This document shows, piece by piece, positions 28,403-35,728 of a stretch of 64,000 nucleotides of DNA. Each line of letters starts with the position of its first letter. The stretch's first letter is position 1. Below the pieces are notes generated by a model. It was not told the origin of the DNA. It worked only from the letters and a program-made list of their open reading frames with translations, and made no database searches. The DNA lies in assembly GCA_944389065.1 (NCBI GenBank), contig CALXKZ010000085.1, positions 1 to 64,000 of the forward strand, given 5' to 3'. Position numbers and translations under genes: made by a program. Source of the stretch: an uncultured Spirochaetaceae bacterium (GTDB taxonomy: Bacteria > Spirochaetota > Spirochaetia > Sphaerochaetales > Sphaerochaetaceae).

Positions 28403-28714
28403 ATGAACACAGAAGAGCTTTTCACAAGGAACAAGCCTGTAAGAGGGCTGTTGTCGATAAAGAACATCCTGACAGGCAAGATCTATCTTCTGACAACGGA
28501 AAACGCAGTCAATGACATAAAGAGGGAGCGGTTTGCGCTGGATCTGGGGACCCACAGATCAAAGGAGCTTCAGGATGACTATGCGGCAACAGGGCTCGAG
28601 CTCTTCACGATCGATCTGGAAAGAGAGGCAGAAGATGGAGAGGACCTTGCTATGCTCCTGGAGGATGCATTGAAGGAATACAGGGAGAAGGGAATCATCC
28701 TCTATCGGCCTTGA
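28403..28714 (+). CDS. GIY-YIG-like mini-protein lacking the GIY signature
   Basis: A 103-residue protein whose central part ([17 protein letters not shown], then [18 protein letters not shown]) matches the body of small GIY-YIG nuclease family proteins. The first catalytic element is altered: the place of GIY reads GLL and the YIG motif reads YLL. It may therefore be a non-catalytic binding protein. A longer frame from TTG 28367 would contain the promoter, so ATG 28403 is the likely start. TAATAT (28389-28394) ends 8 bases before it with no Shine-Dalgarno. The last 20 bases overlap the convergent uridine phosphorylase gene. Confidence 0.7.
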   Translation: MNTEELFTRNKPVRGLLSIKNILTGKIYLLTTENAVNDIKRERFALDLGTHRSKELQDDYAATGLELFTIDLEREAEDGEDLAMLLEDALKEYREKGIILYRP

Positions 28715-29471
28715 TCAGCTTCCTGAGAGCATCCACAGCGACCCTGATAGCCCTGTCCGTGTCATGTATTATGGGATTCTGGAGTCCTTCTGCATCACGC
28801 TCCTGGTTGCTGACGACAGAGAACACGGAGCCGCATCTGACGCCAAGGGATGCTGCAACGACGAAAAGCGCGGCGCTTTCCATCTCCGAGGCAAGAACCC
28901 CCAGCCTCTTCCAGGCTTCCCATTTCCCAAGAAGCTCTCCAGAGACCGGCATCCTCCCGGGATCCAGCTGTCCATAGAATGAATCCTTGCACTGGACAAC
29001 CCCTGTATGGAAGCGTAAGCCTTGCTCTCTGGCAGAATCGGTAAGAGCGGACACAATGCCATAATCCGCAACAGCAGGGAATTCGATAGGTGCATAATGC
29101 AGACCAGTCCCCTCCTGCCTCACAGCCCCTGTGGCAATCACTATATCACCGCTCATGACATCGAGCTTTATTCCCCCGCATGTCCCTACGCGTATGAATG
29201 TCCCTACGCCGCATTTATTGAGTTCTTCCATCGCAATCGCTGCAGACGGTCCTCCTATCCCTGTTGATGTGACTGAGACCTTCTCCCCATCAAGATAACC
29301 GGTGTATGTCACATACTCCCTGTTATCTGCAACCTCAACCGCATCATCAAGGTAGGAAGCAATGAGGGGCACACGCTTGGGATCTCCCGGAAGCATCGCA
29401 TAGCGGCCAACATCGTCCTCTTTCACCCGGATATGGTACTGAACACCTGTTCCTTCCATGTAATCAACCAT
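28695..29471 (-). CDS. Uridine phosphorylase-like nucleoside phosphorylase
   Basis: Hexameric nucleoside phosphorylase (PNP/UDP family) that splits uridine or related nucleosides with phosphate in pyrimidine salvage. Family landmarks are [16 protein letters not shown], the phosphate/ribose segment [23 protein letters not shown], and the late [15 protein letters not shown] with the ribose-binding Glu-Met-Glu. The frame extends to 29507, but GATAAT (29484-29479), with TTGCAG 17 bases upstream, ends 7 bases before ATG 29471. That makes a leaderless start there likely (258 residues). ATG 29459 is the alternative. Confidence 0.9.
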   Translation of the reverse strand: MVDYMEGTGVQYHIRVKEDDVGRYAMLPGDPKRVPLIASYLDDAVEVADNREYVTYTGYLDGEKVSVTSTGIGGPSAAIAMEELNKCGVGTFIRVGTCGGIKLDVMSGDIVIATGAVRQEGTGLHYAPIEFPAVADYGIVSALTDSAREQGLRFHTGVVQCKDSFYGQLDPGRMPVSGELLGKWEAWKRLGVLASEMESAALFVVAASLGVRCGSVFSVVSNQERDAEGLQNPIIHDTDRAIRVAVDALRKLIKADRG

Positions 29472-29478
29472 ATTCTGG

Positions 29479-29539
29479 ATTATCACACGTGGAAAATGAG
29501 TCTGCAACTCTTGATTACCATTGTCTCTCTTTGTACACT
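29479..29539. promoter_or_regulatory. Back-to-back promoters of uridine phosphorylase and EamA transporter
   Basis: Minus strand: TTGCAG (29507-29502), 17-base spacer, GATAAT (29484-29479). Plus strand: TTGATT (29511-29516), 17-base spacer, TACACT (29534-29539). The two -35 hexamers are three bases apart, and each -10 ends 7 bases before its start codon. Confidence 0.65.
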
Positions 29540-29546
29540 CTCCGCC

Positions 29547-30422
29547 ATGAAAGAAAGAAATGCCGGTATTCTGCTGCTCCTGACCTCATTGATATGGGGT
29601 CTTTCATTTGTAGCACAGTCCGTCTCCGCTGAGAGCATCGGACCATTCACGTTCAACGCAGTACGCCTTATCATCGGCGCCATCGTCCTTATTCCGTTCG
29701 CTCTTCCAGGGATCAGAAAGCACAATAAAGATGCACTCTACTTCAGGAAAGCAATAAAAGGCGGCATCCTCTGCGGACTATGCCTTGCTGCGGCATCTGT
29801 CACCCAGCAGGCCGGCATTGCGGCATCGGGAGCGGGAAAAGGAGGATTCATAACCTCACTGTACATCATAATCGTTCCGATCCTCTCTATATTCCTTGGA
29901 AGAAAACCGGGAGCAAGGACATGGATCTGTGCCTTCTCTGCTCTTATCGGTATGTACTTCCTGACCCTCTCTGAGGGCTTATCACTATCTAAGGGAGACC
30001 TTCTCCTCATAATCTGCGCACTTCTCTTCGCGCTCCACATAATGTGGATAGACAGAGTCGGAAAGGATGTCGATGGAGTACTGCTTTCAATGCTGCAGTT
30101 CCTGATTGGAGGAATAGCATCAGGTATCGGCATGCTCATCCTGGAGGATCCTGATATCAGTTCGATAATGGATGCATGGCTTCCTGTGCTCTATGCAGGC
30201 GCTTTCTCATGCGGCATTGCATATACTCTCCAGATCGTAGGGCAGAAATACATGAACCCCGACCATGCTGTCCTGATCCTCTCCCTTGAAAGCGTATGGG
30301 CCGCACTCGGAGGAGCACTGATCCTCGGCGAGCGCATGACCGGAAAGGAGCTTTTCGGCTGCTTGCTTGTATTTGCTGCAGTCATATTCTCCCAGATTAA
30401 ACCAAGAGGATCTGTTTCTTAA
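29547..30422 (+). CDS. EamA/DMT family transporter
   Basis: Drug/metabolite transporter superfamily exporter of the cytoplasmic membrane with ten predicted helices in two EamA repeats. It begins [20 protein letters not shown], a textbook family start, and its helix-5 region [16 protein letters not shown] is typical. The open frame reaches back to 29433, but the TACACT -10 lies inside that extension and the family start is ATG 29547, giving 291 residues. The substrate, often an amino acid or metabolite, is unknown. Confidence 0.9.
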   Translation: MKERNAGILLLLTSLIWGLSFVAQSVSAESIGPFTFNAVRLIIGAIVLIPFALPGIRKHNKDALYFRKAIKGGILCGLCLAAASVTQQAGIAASGAGKGGFITSLYIIIVPILSIFLGRKPGARTWICAFSALIGMYFLTLSEGLSLSKGDLLLIICALLFALHIMWIDRVGKDVDGVLLSMLQFLIGGIASGIGMLILEDPDISSIMDAWLPVLYAGAFSCGIAYTLQIVGQKYMNPDHAVLILSLESVWAALGGALILGERMTGKELFGCLLVFAAVIFSQIKPRGSVS

Positions 30423-30456
30423 GAGAGCCTCTATCCTGATAAGCCACGCCCTGTTC

Positions 30457-30482
30457 CCGGATCAGGCGATGCCTCAATCCGG
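30457..30482. terminator. Inverted repeat between convergent EamA and DUF362 genes
   Basis: CCGGAT...ATCCGG encloses a second short repeat AGGC/GCCT, forming a 26-base hairpin. No T-run follows on either strand, so terminator function is uncertain. Confidence 0.4.
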
Positions 30483-30500
30483 AAAGCAGAGCCGGCACTA

Positions 30501-31391
30501 TCAGAACTCTATAAGCTCGTAATCCCTTGTTCCATATCCAATATCTGCCGCAGCTTCTATGGTATGGATGCCATTGCGGCTATTCACACGCTCCATGAAA
30601 TGCTCTTTTCCAGGATCATCGGAGCTCATCACAAGATCGATAGAGGCCTGATCGATGGCAACAGGATCGAGAGAGGAAAGCATTCCTATATCCTTCATGC
30701 ATGGATCCTCTGCAATCTGGCAGCAATCACAGTCGACGGAGAGGTTCTTCATCACATTTATGAATGCGATCCTTCCGCTGAAAAGACCAGCTACGCTCAT
30801 CGCAGCATCGGCCATAGCCTCTGCGAACTCATCCTTCCCAGCATGCATCTTCCATGTATCGAAGCGGTCATCTGTCCTGCCTGCAGAATGGATGAGAGCC
30901 TTTCCTGCCCTGCTTGCGCATCCGATCGAAAGCTGCTTCAGCGCTCCGCCATAGCCACCCATTGGATGGCCCTTGAAGTGCGCAAGGACAATCATCGAAT
31001 CGTAGTTCATGATATTCTTGCCGACAAGATTTCTCTTAAGCACCTTCCCATCTGGAATCTGCAATACGGCATCAGGTCCTTCCCCATCCATGAGATCTAC
31101 AGGAAAGAGCTTTGTCCATCCATGTTCCTCAAGAAGCTTCCAGTGGGATCCGGTGTTATCCCGCACACCGCCGGATGCATCTCCATATGCTGTATTGCAC
31201 TCGACGATCGTACCGCCAAGCTCATCGACCATAGGAAGCCAGAACTCCGGATGGATATAGTTCTGGTTCCCTTTCTCTCCTGAATGGACCTTGACAGCGA
31301 TCCTTCCGGGAAGCGCTATGCCAAGCCTGTGATACGCCTCAACGACCTTCTCTGGAGTTATCTTCCTTGTGAAATAAACCTTTGCCTTCAT
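30501..31391 (-). CDS. DUF362 domain-containing protein
   Basis: A 296-residue protein of the DUF362 family (PRK/COG2006 type), of unknown biochemical role and often linked to iron-sulfur or cofactor chemistry. Typical segments are KVHSGEKGNQNYIHPEFW, MIVLAHFKGHPMGGYGGALK and SLDPVAIDQASIDLV. A cysteine cluster CDCCQIAEDPC (near 230) could bind metal. The ferredoxin domain that many relatives carry is absent. The start at 31391 has GGAG 5 bases upstream, and the longer frame to 31514 reads through the promoter. It is expressed from a promoter bracketed by two operator-like repeats, so it should be tightly regulated. Confidence 0.85.
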   Translation of the reverse strand: MKAKVYFTRKITPEKVVEAYHRLGIALPGRIAVKVHSGEKGNQNYIHPEFWLPMVDELGGTIVECNTAYGDASGGVRDNTGSHWKLLEEHGWTKLFPVDLMDGEGPDAVLQIPDGKVLKRNLVGKNIMNYDSMIVLAHFKGHPMGGYGGALKQLSIGCASRAGKALIHSAGRTDDRFDTWKMHAGKDEFAEAMADAAMSVAGLFSGRIAFINVMKNLSVDCDCCQIAEDPCMKDIGMLSSLDPVAIDQASIDLVMSSDDPGKEHFMERVNSRNGIHTIEAAADIGYGTRDYELIEF

Positions 31392-31405
31392 ATCATCTCC
31401 AAATA

Positions 31406-31456
31406 CTGACAGAGTGTCAGCAATATGAATATAAAGCCATTCTGACACGGCGTCAA
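31406..31456 (-). promoter_or_regulatory. DUF362 promoter with two operator-like inverted repeats
   Basis: Minus-strand promoter: TTGACG (31456-31451), 17-base spacer, TATATT (31433-31428). Two related inverted repeats flank it: CTGACA-GAG-TGTCAG (31406-31420, at the expected start point) and CTGACA-CGG-CGTCAA (31442-31456, over the -35). Their centres are 36 bases apart. The arrangement fits repression by a dimeric regulator bound at both sites. No adjacent gene encodes an obvious regulator. Confidence 0.7.
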
Positions 31457-31504
31457 TATCAATGCTTTGTTGCGGATTGCCATCTGATACTGTATTCTGT
31501 CTCC

Positions 31505-32233
31505 ATGGAAGCATCTGAGGTCCGAGAACTCATCAAATTGCTGAGCGCCCATTCCGGTTTTGATCCTAAGGCCGCAGCTTCTCTTATGGAAATGCATGGC
31601 CTGCCTCCAGTGGATCTCATTTTCCATGAGCTCCAGGATTATGATGATGCGGCACTTGAACGGATCATATGCAATGCAATGACCATCACGGCGTATGATC
31701 AGTTCGGAAAAGATATGAAAAGCACTGCTGGAACAATCAGGGCGATCAGAAAGGAAATCAGGACCGTATCCAGGGAAATAAGGAAGGAGAGCGAAGAGAA
31801 GCTGATGCGCATGGAGAGATCCTATACTGCGATCTTTGCTGTATTCACAGTGATTGTCTTCGCCCTGGCAGGAGGGATATTCATCGCTATGGCAGGAATC
31901 GGGATATCCTACTCCGATGGCGATATTCTGCACCTCAGGACTGCGATCCTGATCATCGGAGCATTCTTCCTTACTGTGCTTTCGATAATCATCAAGCTTA
32001 TCTCATCGCTTGTCCCGCCTATGAAGGAGAAGGAAAAACGGAGCCTGCCTGCAAGAATCATCGCAGCGCTGAAGCAGCCTATAACGATCGCTATGCTTTT
32101 CCTTATCGTAGGAATAGTGACATCTGATGTGGATAACGTGGAAGCAGATATGGAGAAGCGGACCGGATCTGCTGTTCAGAATACGCTCAGCAATGTGATT
32201 CCGATTGCAGAGGATATACTTATTGACCTGTAG
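31505..32233 (+). CDS. Membrane protein of unknown function
   Basis: A 242-residue protein with a soluble helical N-terminal part of about 115 residues, including a charged coiled-coil-like run (IRAIRKEIRTVSREIRKESE). Three membrane helices follow (about 118-145, 157-182 and 201-218), and the C-terminal tail is short. I recognise no family. TTGCGG (31470-31475), 17 bases, TATTCT (31493-31498) and then 6 bases to the ATG predict a leaderless mRNA. The open frame upstream of 31505 is non-coding. It is divergent from the DUF362 gene, and its stop codon overlaps the ribosome binding site of the CoA-disulfide reductase gene, so the latter is probably cotranscribed. Confidence 0.75.
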   Translation: MEASEVRELIKLLSAHSGFDPKAAASLMEMHGLPPVDLIFHELQDYDDAALERIICNAMTITAYDQFGKDMKSTAGTIRAIRKEIRTVSREIRKESEEKLMRMERSYTAIFAVFTVIVFALAGGIFIAMAGIGISYSDGDILHLRTAILIIGAFFLTVLSIIIKLISSLVPPMKEKEKRSLPARIIAALKQPITIAMLFLIVGIVTSDVDNVEADMEKRTGSAVQNTLSNVIPIAEDILIDL

Positions 32234-32243
32234 GAGGCATAAA

Positions 32244-33872
32244 ATGAAAGTTCTTATCATAGGAGGCGTTGCTGCTGGAGCAAGCGCAGCAGCAAGACTC
32301 AGAAGGCTCGATGAGAGCGCAGAGATAATCATCATAGAAAGAAGCGGATATATATCATATGCAAACTGCGGACTGCCCTACTATGTCGGCGGCGTCATCG
32401 AAAGCAGATCAGCTCTCACTCTCCAGACCCCGGAGAGCTTCTGGAGCCGTTTCAGGATCGAGGCAAGGGTAAAAACCGAAGCTGTAAGCATAGACCGGAA
32501 GACAAAGACAGTCCTTCTCAGGAATATTGAAACAGGAAAGGAATACACAGAAACGTATGACAAGCTCATCCTGGCCCCGGGAGCTGAAGCCATCCAGCCT
32601 CCGTTTCCAGGCATTGAAAGCAGCAGGATCTACAAGCTCAGGCACACCGAGGATGCGTTCATTCTCCGGGATGCTGCTCTTGAGGCAAGGAAAGCTGTTG
32701 TCATCGGCGGAGGATTCATAGGTCTTGAGACTGCGGAGAACCTCAGTCATATGGGCCTTGATGTCACCATCATCCAGCTTCTGGACCATGTATCGAATCT
32801 CTCTCCTGATATGGCGGCCATCATACACGATGAGATACGGAAAAACGGCATCGATCTCCATCTTGGAGAGGGTGTGAAGGCCTTTGAGGAGAGAAACGGT
32901 GCAATTGCAGTCATAACAGATAAAGGAGAATATGAAGCGGACTTCGCTGTTCTCGCGATCGGGGTGAAGCCTGATTCTAAGCTTGCAAAGGATGCAGGCC
33001 TTGAGACGGACGGAAAAGGATCGATCATCGTATCCGATACGATGAGGACATCCGATCCGGATATCTATGCTGCAGGAGATGCGGTAGCGATCAGGAATGC
33101 TGTTTCAGGAGAGACCGGCATGATAGCCCTCGCAGGACCCGCGAACAAGGAAGGGCGCATTGCTGCGGATAACATAGCAGGCTATGAAAGCCGCTACAGA
33201 GGAGCAAGCGGTGTATCCGCAATGAAGATATTCTCGCTCACAGCTGCTTCTGCGGGAATCACGGAGGAGAACGCGAAGAGGCTTGGGCTGGACTATGATG
33301 TCGCAATGACATACCAGGCAGATCATGCGTCATACTACCCGGGAAGCCAGATGATGATGCTCAAGCTGATCTACGAAAAGACTACAGGAAGGGTACTCGG
33401 AGGCGAGGCTGTAGGAAGAACGGGAACGGACAAGCGCATTGACAGGATATCTATGGCAGCAGCGATGGGAATGACCGTCGAGGATCTTGTGGATCTTGAT
33501 TTCGCATATGCTCCTCCCTACTCTTCCGCAAAAGATCCTGTGAATATACTGGGATACATAGCATCGAATAAGATGAAGGGAATCCTTGAGGAGTTCCGTC
33601 CCGATGAAGCTGACACAATCGACTTCCAGTCATCGATCCTTGTTGATCTGAGAACCCCGGAGGAGGTCAAGGGCGGCATGATCGATGGGGCTGTCAACAT
33701 CCCGCTGGATGAACTGAGGGACAATCTCGATAAGCTCGACAGGACAAAGACAATATATGTCTATTGCAGAAGCGGGCAGCGAAGCTACATTGGCTACAGG
33801 ATACTCCGCGGCCACGGCTTCAGGGCCAGGTCTCTTACAGGTGGTTACCTTATGTACTCCTATACGCACTAA
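32244..33872 (+). CDS. CoA-disulfide reductase with C-terminal rhodanese domain
   Basis: FAD/NAD(P)H pyridine nucleotide-disulfide oxidoreductase of the single-cysteine class fused to a rhodanese domain (542 residues). The FAD site is VLIIGGVAAGASAAARLRR. The redox-active Cys is in SYANCGLPYYVGG and the NAD(P)H site is VVIGGGFIGLETAENL. The C-terminal rhodanese (about 445-540) has its active Cys in YVYCRSGQRS. Relatives reduce CoA-disulfide or CoA-polysulfide, which fits thiol or oxygen defence in an anaerobe. AGGAGG 6 bases before ATG 32244 fixes the start. The stop codon abuts a duplicated fragment of azlD. Confidence 0.9.
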   Translation: MKVLIIGGVAAGASAAARLRRLDESAEIIIIERSGYISYANCGLPYYVGGVIESRSALTLQTPESFWSRFRIEARVKTEAVSIDRKTKTVLLRNIETGKEYTETYDKLILAPGAEAIQPPFPGIESSRIYKLRHTEDAFILRDAALEARKAVVIGGGFIGLETAENLSHMGLDVTIIQLLDHVSNLSPDMAAIIHDEIRKNGIDLHLGEGVKAFEERNGAIAVITDKGEYEADFAVLAIGVKPDSKLAKDAGLETDGKGSIIVSDTMRTSDPDIYAAGDAVAIRNAVSGETGMIALAGPANKEGRIAADNIAGYESRYRGASGVSAMKIFSLTAASAGITEENAKRLGLDYDVAMTYQADHASYYPGSQMMMLKLIYEKTTGRVLGGEAVGRTGTDKRIDRISMAAAMGMTVEDLVDLDFAYAPPYSSAKDPVNILGYIASNKMKGILEEFRPDEADTIDFQSSILVDLRTPEEVKGGMIDGAVNIPLDELRDNLDKLDRTKTIYVYCRSGQRSYIGYRILRGHGFRARSLTGGYLMYSYTH

Positions 33873-34015
33873 GCCCCCATTGCCATCAGCAGTCGAAAGC
33901 AGTGCTATGACAATGGCAAGGATCATCGGTCCTTTGAGATAGGATGTGAGGAAAGCGGTGGAAACACCTATAAGTCCTGCAATCCACAGAGGGCCGAAGT
34001 CCGTTAGTGCAAGCG
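33871..34015 (-). pseudogene. Duplicated 3' fragment of azlD
   Basis: These 145 bases are nearly identical to 34722-34874, the end of the intact azlD gene. The only clear differences are a few substitutions and an 8-base deletion (around 33891) that breaks the reading frame. It contains only the last third of the gene and no start. With the intact copy it forms a direct repeat around the toxin-antitoxin pair. Confidence 0.9.
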
Positions 34016-34086
34016 AAACTACGCATAATAGGAATCATATGGACAATTATGTCTTTTATGATATATTTTGATTGTAAAGGAGATAT

Positions 34087-34440
34087 ATAAAGTACTCTCT
34101 GGAGTTCTATGAAACGCCATCTGGGAAATCTCCTGCTATGGATTTTGTCAGGACAATGTCCGCTAAAGAAAAGGCAAAATTCCTGCAGATCGCAAATCTG
34201 CTGAGAGAGAACGGCCCGGAAGTGAGGATGCCATACTCCAGATATCTGGAAGATGGAATATCCGAAGTAAGGGTAATCATAGGCAATGATTCATCGAGGG
34301 TTCTGTATTTCTTCCTGGAAGGGAAAAGGATTGTATTCACCAATGGCTTTGTGAAGAAAACGCAGAAGACACCAAGGCGGGAAATCGAGACAGCAATACG
34401 TTACAGGGCCGACTATATGAAGAAGGAGAAGGCAACATGA
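34087..34440 (+). CDS. RelE/HigB-family (Gp49-like) toxin, apparent AUA start
   Basis: mRNA interferase-type toxin of the RelE/ParE fold. The frame KYSLEFYETPSGKSPAMDFV, then LEDGISEVRVI, RVLYFFLEGKRIVFTNGFV and KKTQKTPRREIE, is the classic phage-derived Gp49/HigB pattern. The conserved N-terminal strand is encoded upstream of the first ATG (34138). In that frame the codon at the proper distance from GGAG (34079-34082) is ATA at 34087, not ATG. Either AUA is used, or the start has decayed and a truncated protein starts at 34138. It overlaps the antitoxin by 4 bases (ATGA). Confidence 0.8.
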   Translation: MKYSLEFYETPSGKSPAMDFVRTMSAKEKAKFLQIANLLRENGPEVRMPYSRYLEDGISEVRVIIGNDSSRVLYFFLEGKRIVFTNGFVKKTQKTPRREIETAIRYRADYMKKEKAT

Positions 34441-34709
34441 GCAGCTACGAAGATTTTTTCAATGAGATGATGAAGGATCCGGAAGTAAAGAAGGAATATG
34501 ATGCTCTTGAGCCAGAATTCCAGCTTATGCGGACTATGATTAAAGCAAGACATGAAGCCGGACTGACCCAGAAGGAGCTTGCAGAGAAAACAGGTATTCA
34601 GCAGGCTAATATCAGCCGCATAGAGAACGGGAATGGCAATCCTTCTATTGCGACTCTATGCAAAATAGCACAGGGAATGGGAAAGAAGCTAATCATTTCA
34701 TTCGTATGA
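34437..34709 (+). CDS. HigA-type XRE-family antitoxin
   Basis: A 90-residue antitoxin. Its C-terminal half is an XRE helix-turn-helix (MIKARHEAGLTQKELAEKTG, then ISRIENGNGNPSIATL), and the N-terminal helix (SSYEDFFNEMMKDPEVKKEY) should wrap the toxin. It is encoded after the toxin with an ATGA overlap, the reversed order typical of higBA. It probably also represses the pair. The module lies between two copies of the azlD tail, so it is an accessory insertion. Confidence 0.88.
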   Translation: MSSYEDFFNEMMKDPEVKKEYDALEPEFQLMRTMIKARHEAGLTQKELAEKTGIQQANISRIENGNGNPSIATLCKIAQGMGKKLIISFV

Positions 34710-34719
34710 AGATTAGTGA

Positions 34720-35031
34720 TCAAGCCCCCATTGCCATCAGCATTCCTGTTGTCGAAAGAAGTGCTATGACAATGGCAAGGATCATCGGTCCTTTGAGATA
34801 GGATGTGAGGAAAGCGGTGGAAACACCTATAAGGCCTGCAATCCACAGAGGGCCGAAGTCCGTTAGTGCAAGCGGGAATATAAGGGCACCGAGAGAGGCA
34901 ACAGGCAGCAGAAGCATGCACTTACGTATGAAGCGAGGAAGCTTTTTAAGGAATGATGATGCAAAATACGGGATTATGCGTGGCAGAAGCGTAACTGCCG
35001 AGCATGTGAGTATAAGCACTATCTTATTCAA
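34720..35031 (-). CDS. azlD: Branched-chain amino acid exporter subunit AzlD
   Basis: Small membrane partner of AzlC in branched-chain amino acid (or azaleucine) export. It has 103 residues with about four helices (KIVLILTCSAVTLLPRIIPY, then LLLPVASLGALIFPLAL). The frame is open further upstream, but the likely start is TTG 35031, 6 bases after AAGGAGG and overlapping the azlC stop. That gives the family length. Its last 153 bases are duplicated at 33871-34015. Confidence 0.88.
   Translation of the reverse strand: MNKIVLILTCSAVTLLPRIIPYFASSFLKKLPRFIRKCMLLLPVASLGALIFPLALTDFGPLWIAGLIGVSTAFLTSYLKGPMILAIVIALLSTTGMLMAMGA
34722..34874. repeat. Direct repeat, intact copy (azlD tail), partner of 33871-34015
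   Basis: This segment matches 33871-34015 over its whole length apart from an 8-base gap and a few substitutions. The two copies lie in the same orientation about 850 bases apart and enclose the toxin-antitoxin genes. Confidence 0.92.
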
Positions 35032-35728
35032 TTCCAGCCTCCTTGTCGGTATAGATGAAAGCACCGAATACAGTTGCCGCAATAAGCGAGATAAGGAATG
35101 AAAGGCCTGTCGACACACCTGCAGCAAGAATCAGCACGGAGTTCAGAGATGCAGAGACAGCAGCTGTCAGAAGTGCTTTCGCATTCATCCTTGTCTCCCC
35201 TCCCAGAAGTGATGCGAACATCGCATAGACAGTGATCACTGCAGCCTTCTGGACGACCTCCGGAAGGAAAGTGCCGGCAGCATATCCTATAGCAGTGCCT
35301 GAAACCCAGCCTGAATACGATGTGAAGATCAACCCTGCCATGTATGTGTATGGAAGCTTTATTCCCTTGAATGATGCGACAGCAAAGACCTCATCTGTCG
35401 TACCGAAGCCGCACATCAGCCTTCCGGGAATGGACTCAGGTCTTGAAAGCCTTCCTGAAAGAGAAGCGGCCATGAAGATATAGCGGCTGTTTATGAAGAA
35501 CACAGAGAGCGCGATGCCAAGGAGGAATGTCCCTGCGTTATATAGATTCATCATCAGGAACTGCCCGGAACCAGCGAAGTTCGTGATGCTCACAAGCACT
35601 CCCTCTACGAATGTGAAGCCGCTTGTACGGGTCAGCAGACCAAATGCAAGCGCTGTCGTGAAATATCCGAGGAATATGGGAAAACCATCCCTGATTCCTT
35701 CCCGGATCTCCTTTCCAGCATTACCCAT
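35024..35728 (-). CDS. azlC: Branched-chain amino acid exporter subunit AzlC
   Basis: Membrane protein of the AzlC family (234 residues, normal). The typical N-terminal half is IREGIRDGFPIFLGYFTTAL, followed by FAGSGQFLMMNLY and SRYIFMAASLSGRL. It is transcribed with azlD, whose start overlaps its stop codon, and it overlaps the end of the FAD oxidoreductase gene by 8 bases. These three genes form one minus-strand operon. Confidence 0.93.
   Translation of the reverse strand: MGNAGKEIREGIRDGFPIFLGYFTTALAFGLLTRTSGFTFVEGVLVSITNFAGSGQFLMMNLYNAGTFLLGIALSVFFINSRYIFMAASLSGRLSRPESIPGRLMCGFGTTDEVFAVASFKGIKLPYTYMAGLIFTSYSGWVSGTAIGYAAGTFLPEVVQKAAVITVYAMFASLLGGETRMNAKALLTAAVSASLNSVLILAAGVSTGLSFLISLIAATVFGAFIYTDKEAGIE

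Noticed and set aside
30564..31283. 239-codon plus-strand frame inside the DUF362 gene
   Set aside because: The complementary strand encodes a conserved protein with its own promoter and ribosome binding site.
33840..34030. CRISPR-like or transposon terminal repeat at the duplicated segment
   Set aside because: There are only two copies, 145-153 bases long, both derived from the azlD coding end. No spacers, terminal inverted repeats or transposase are present.
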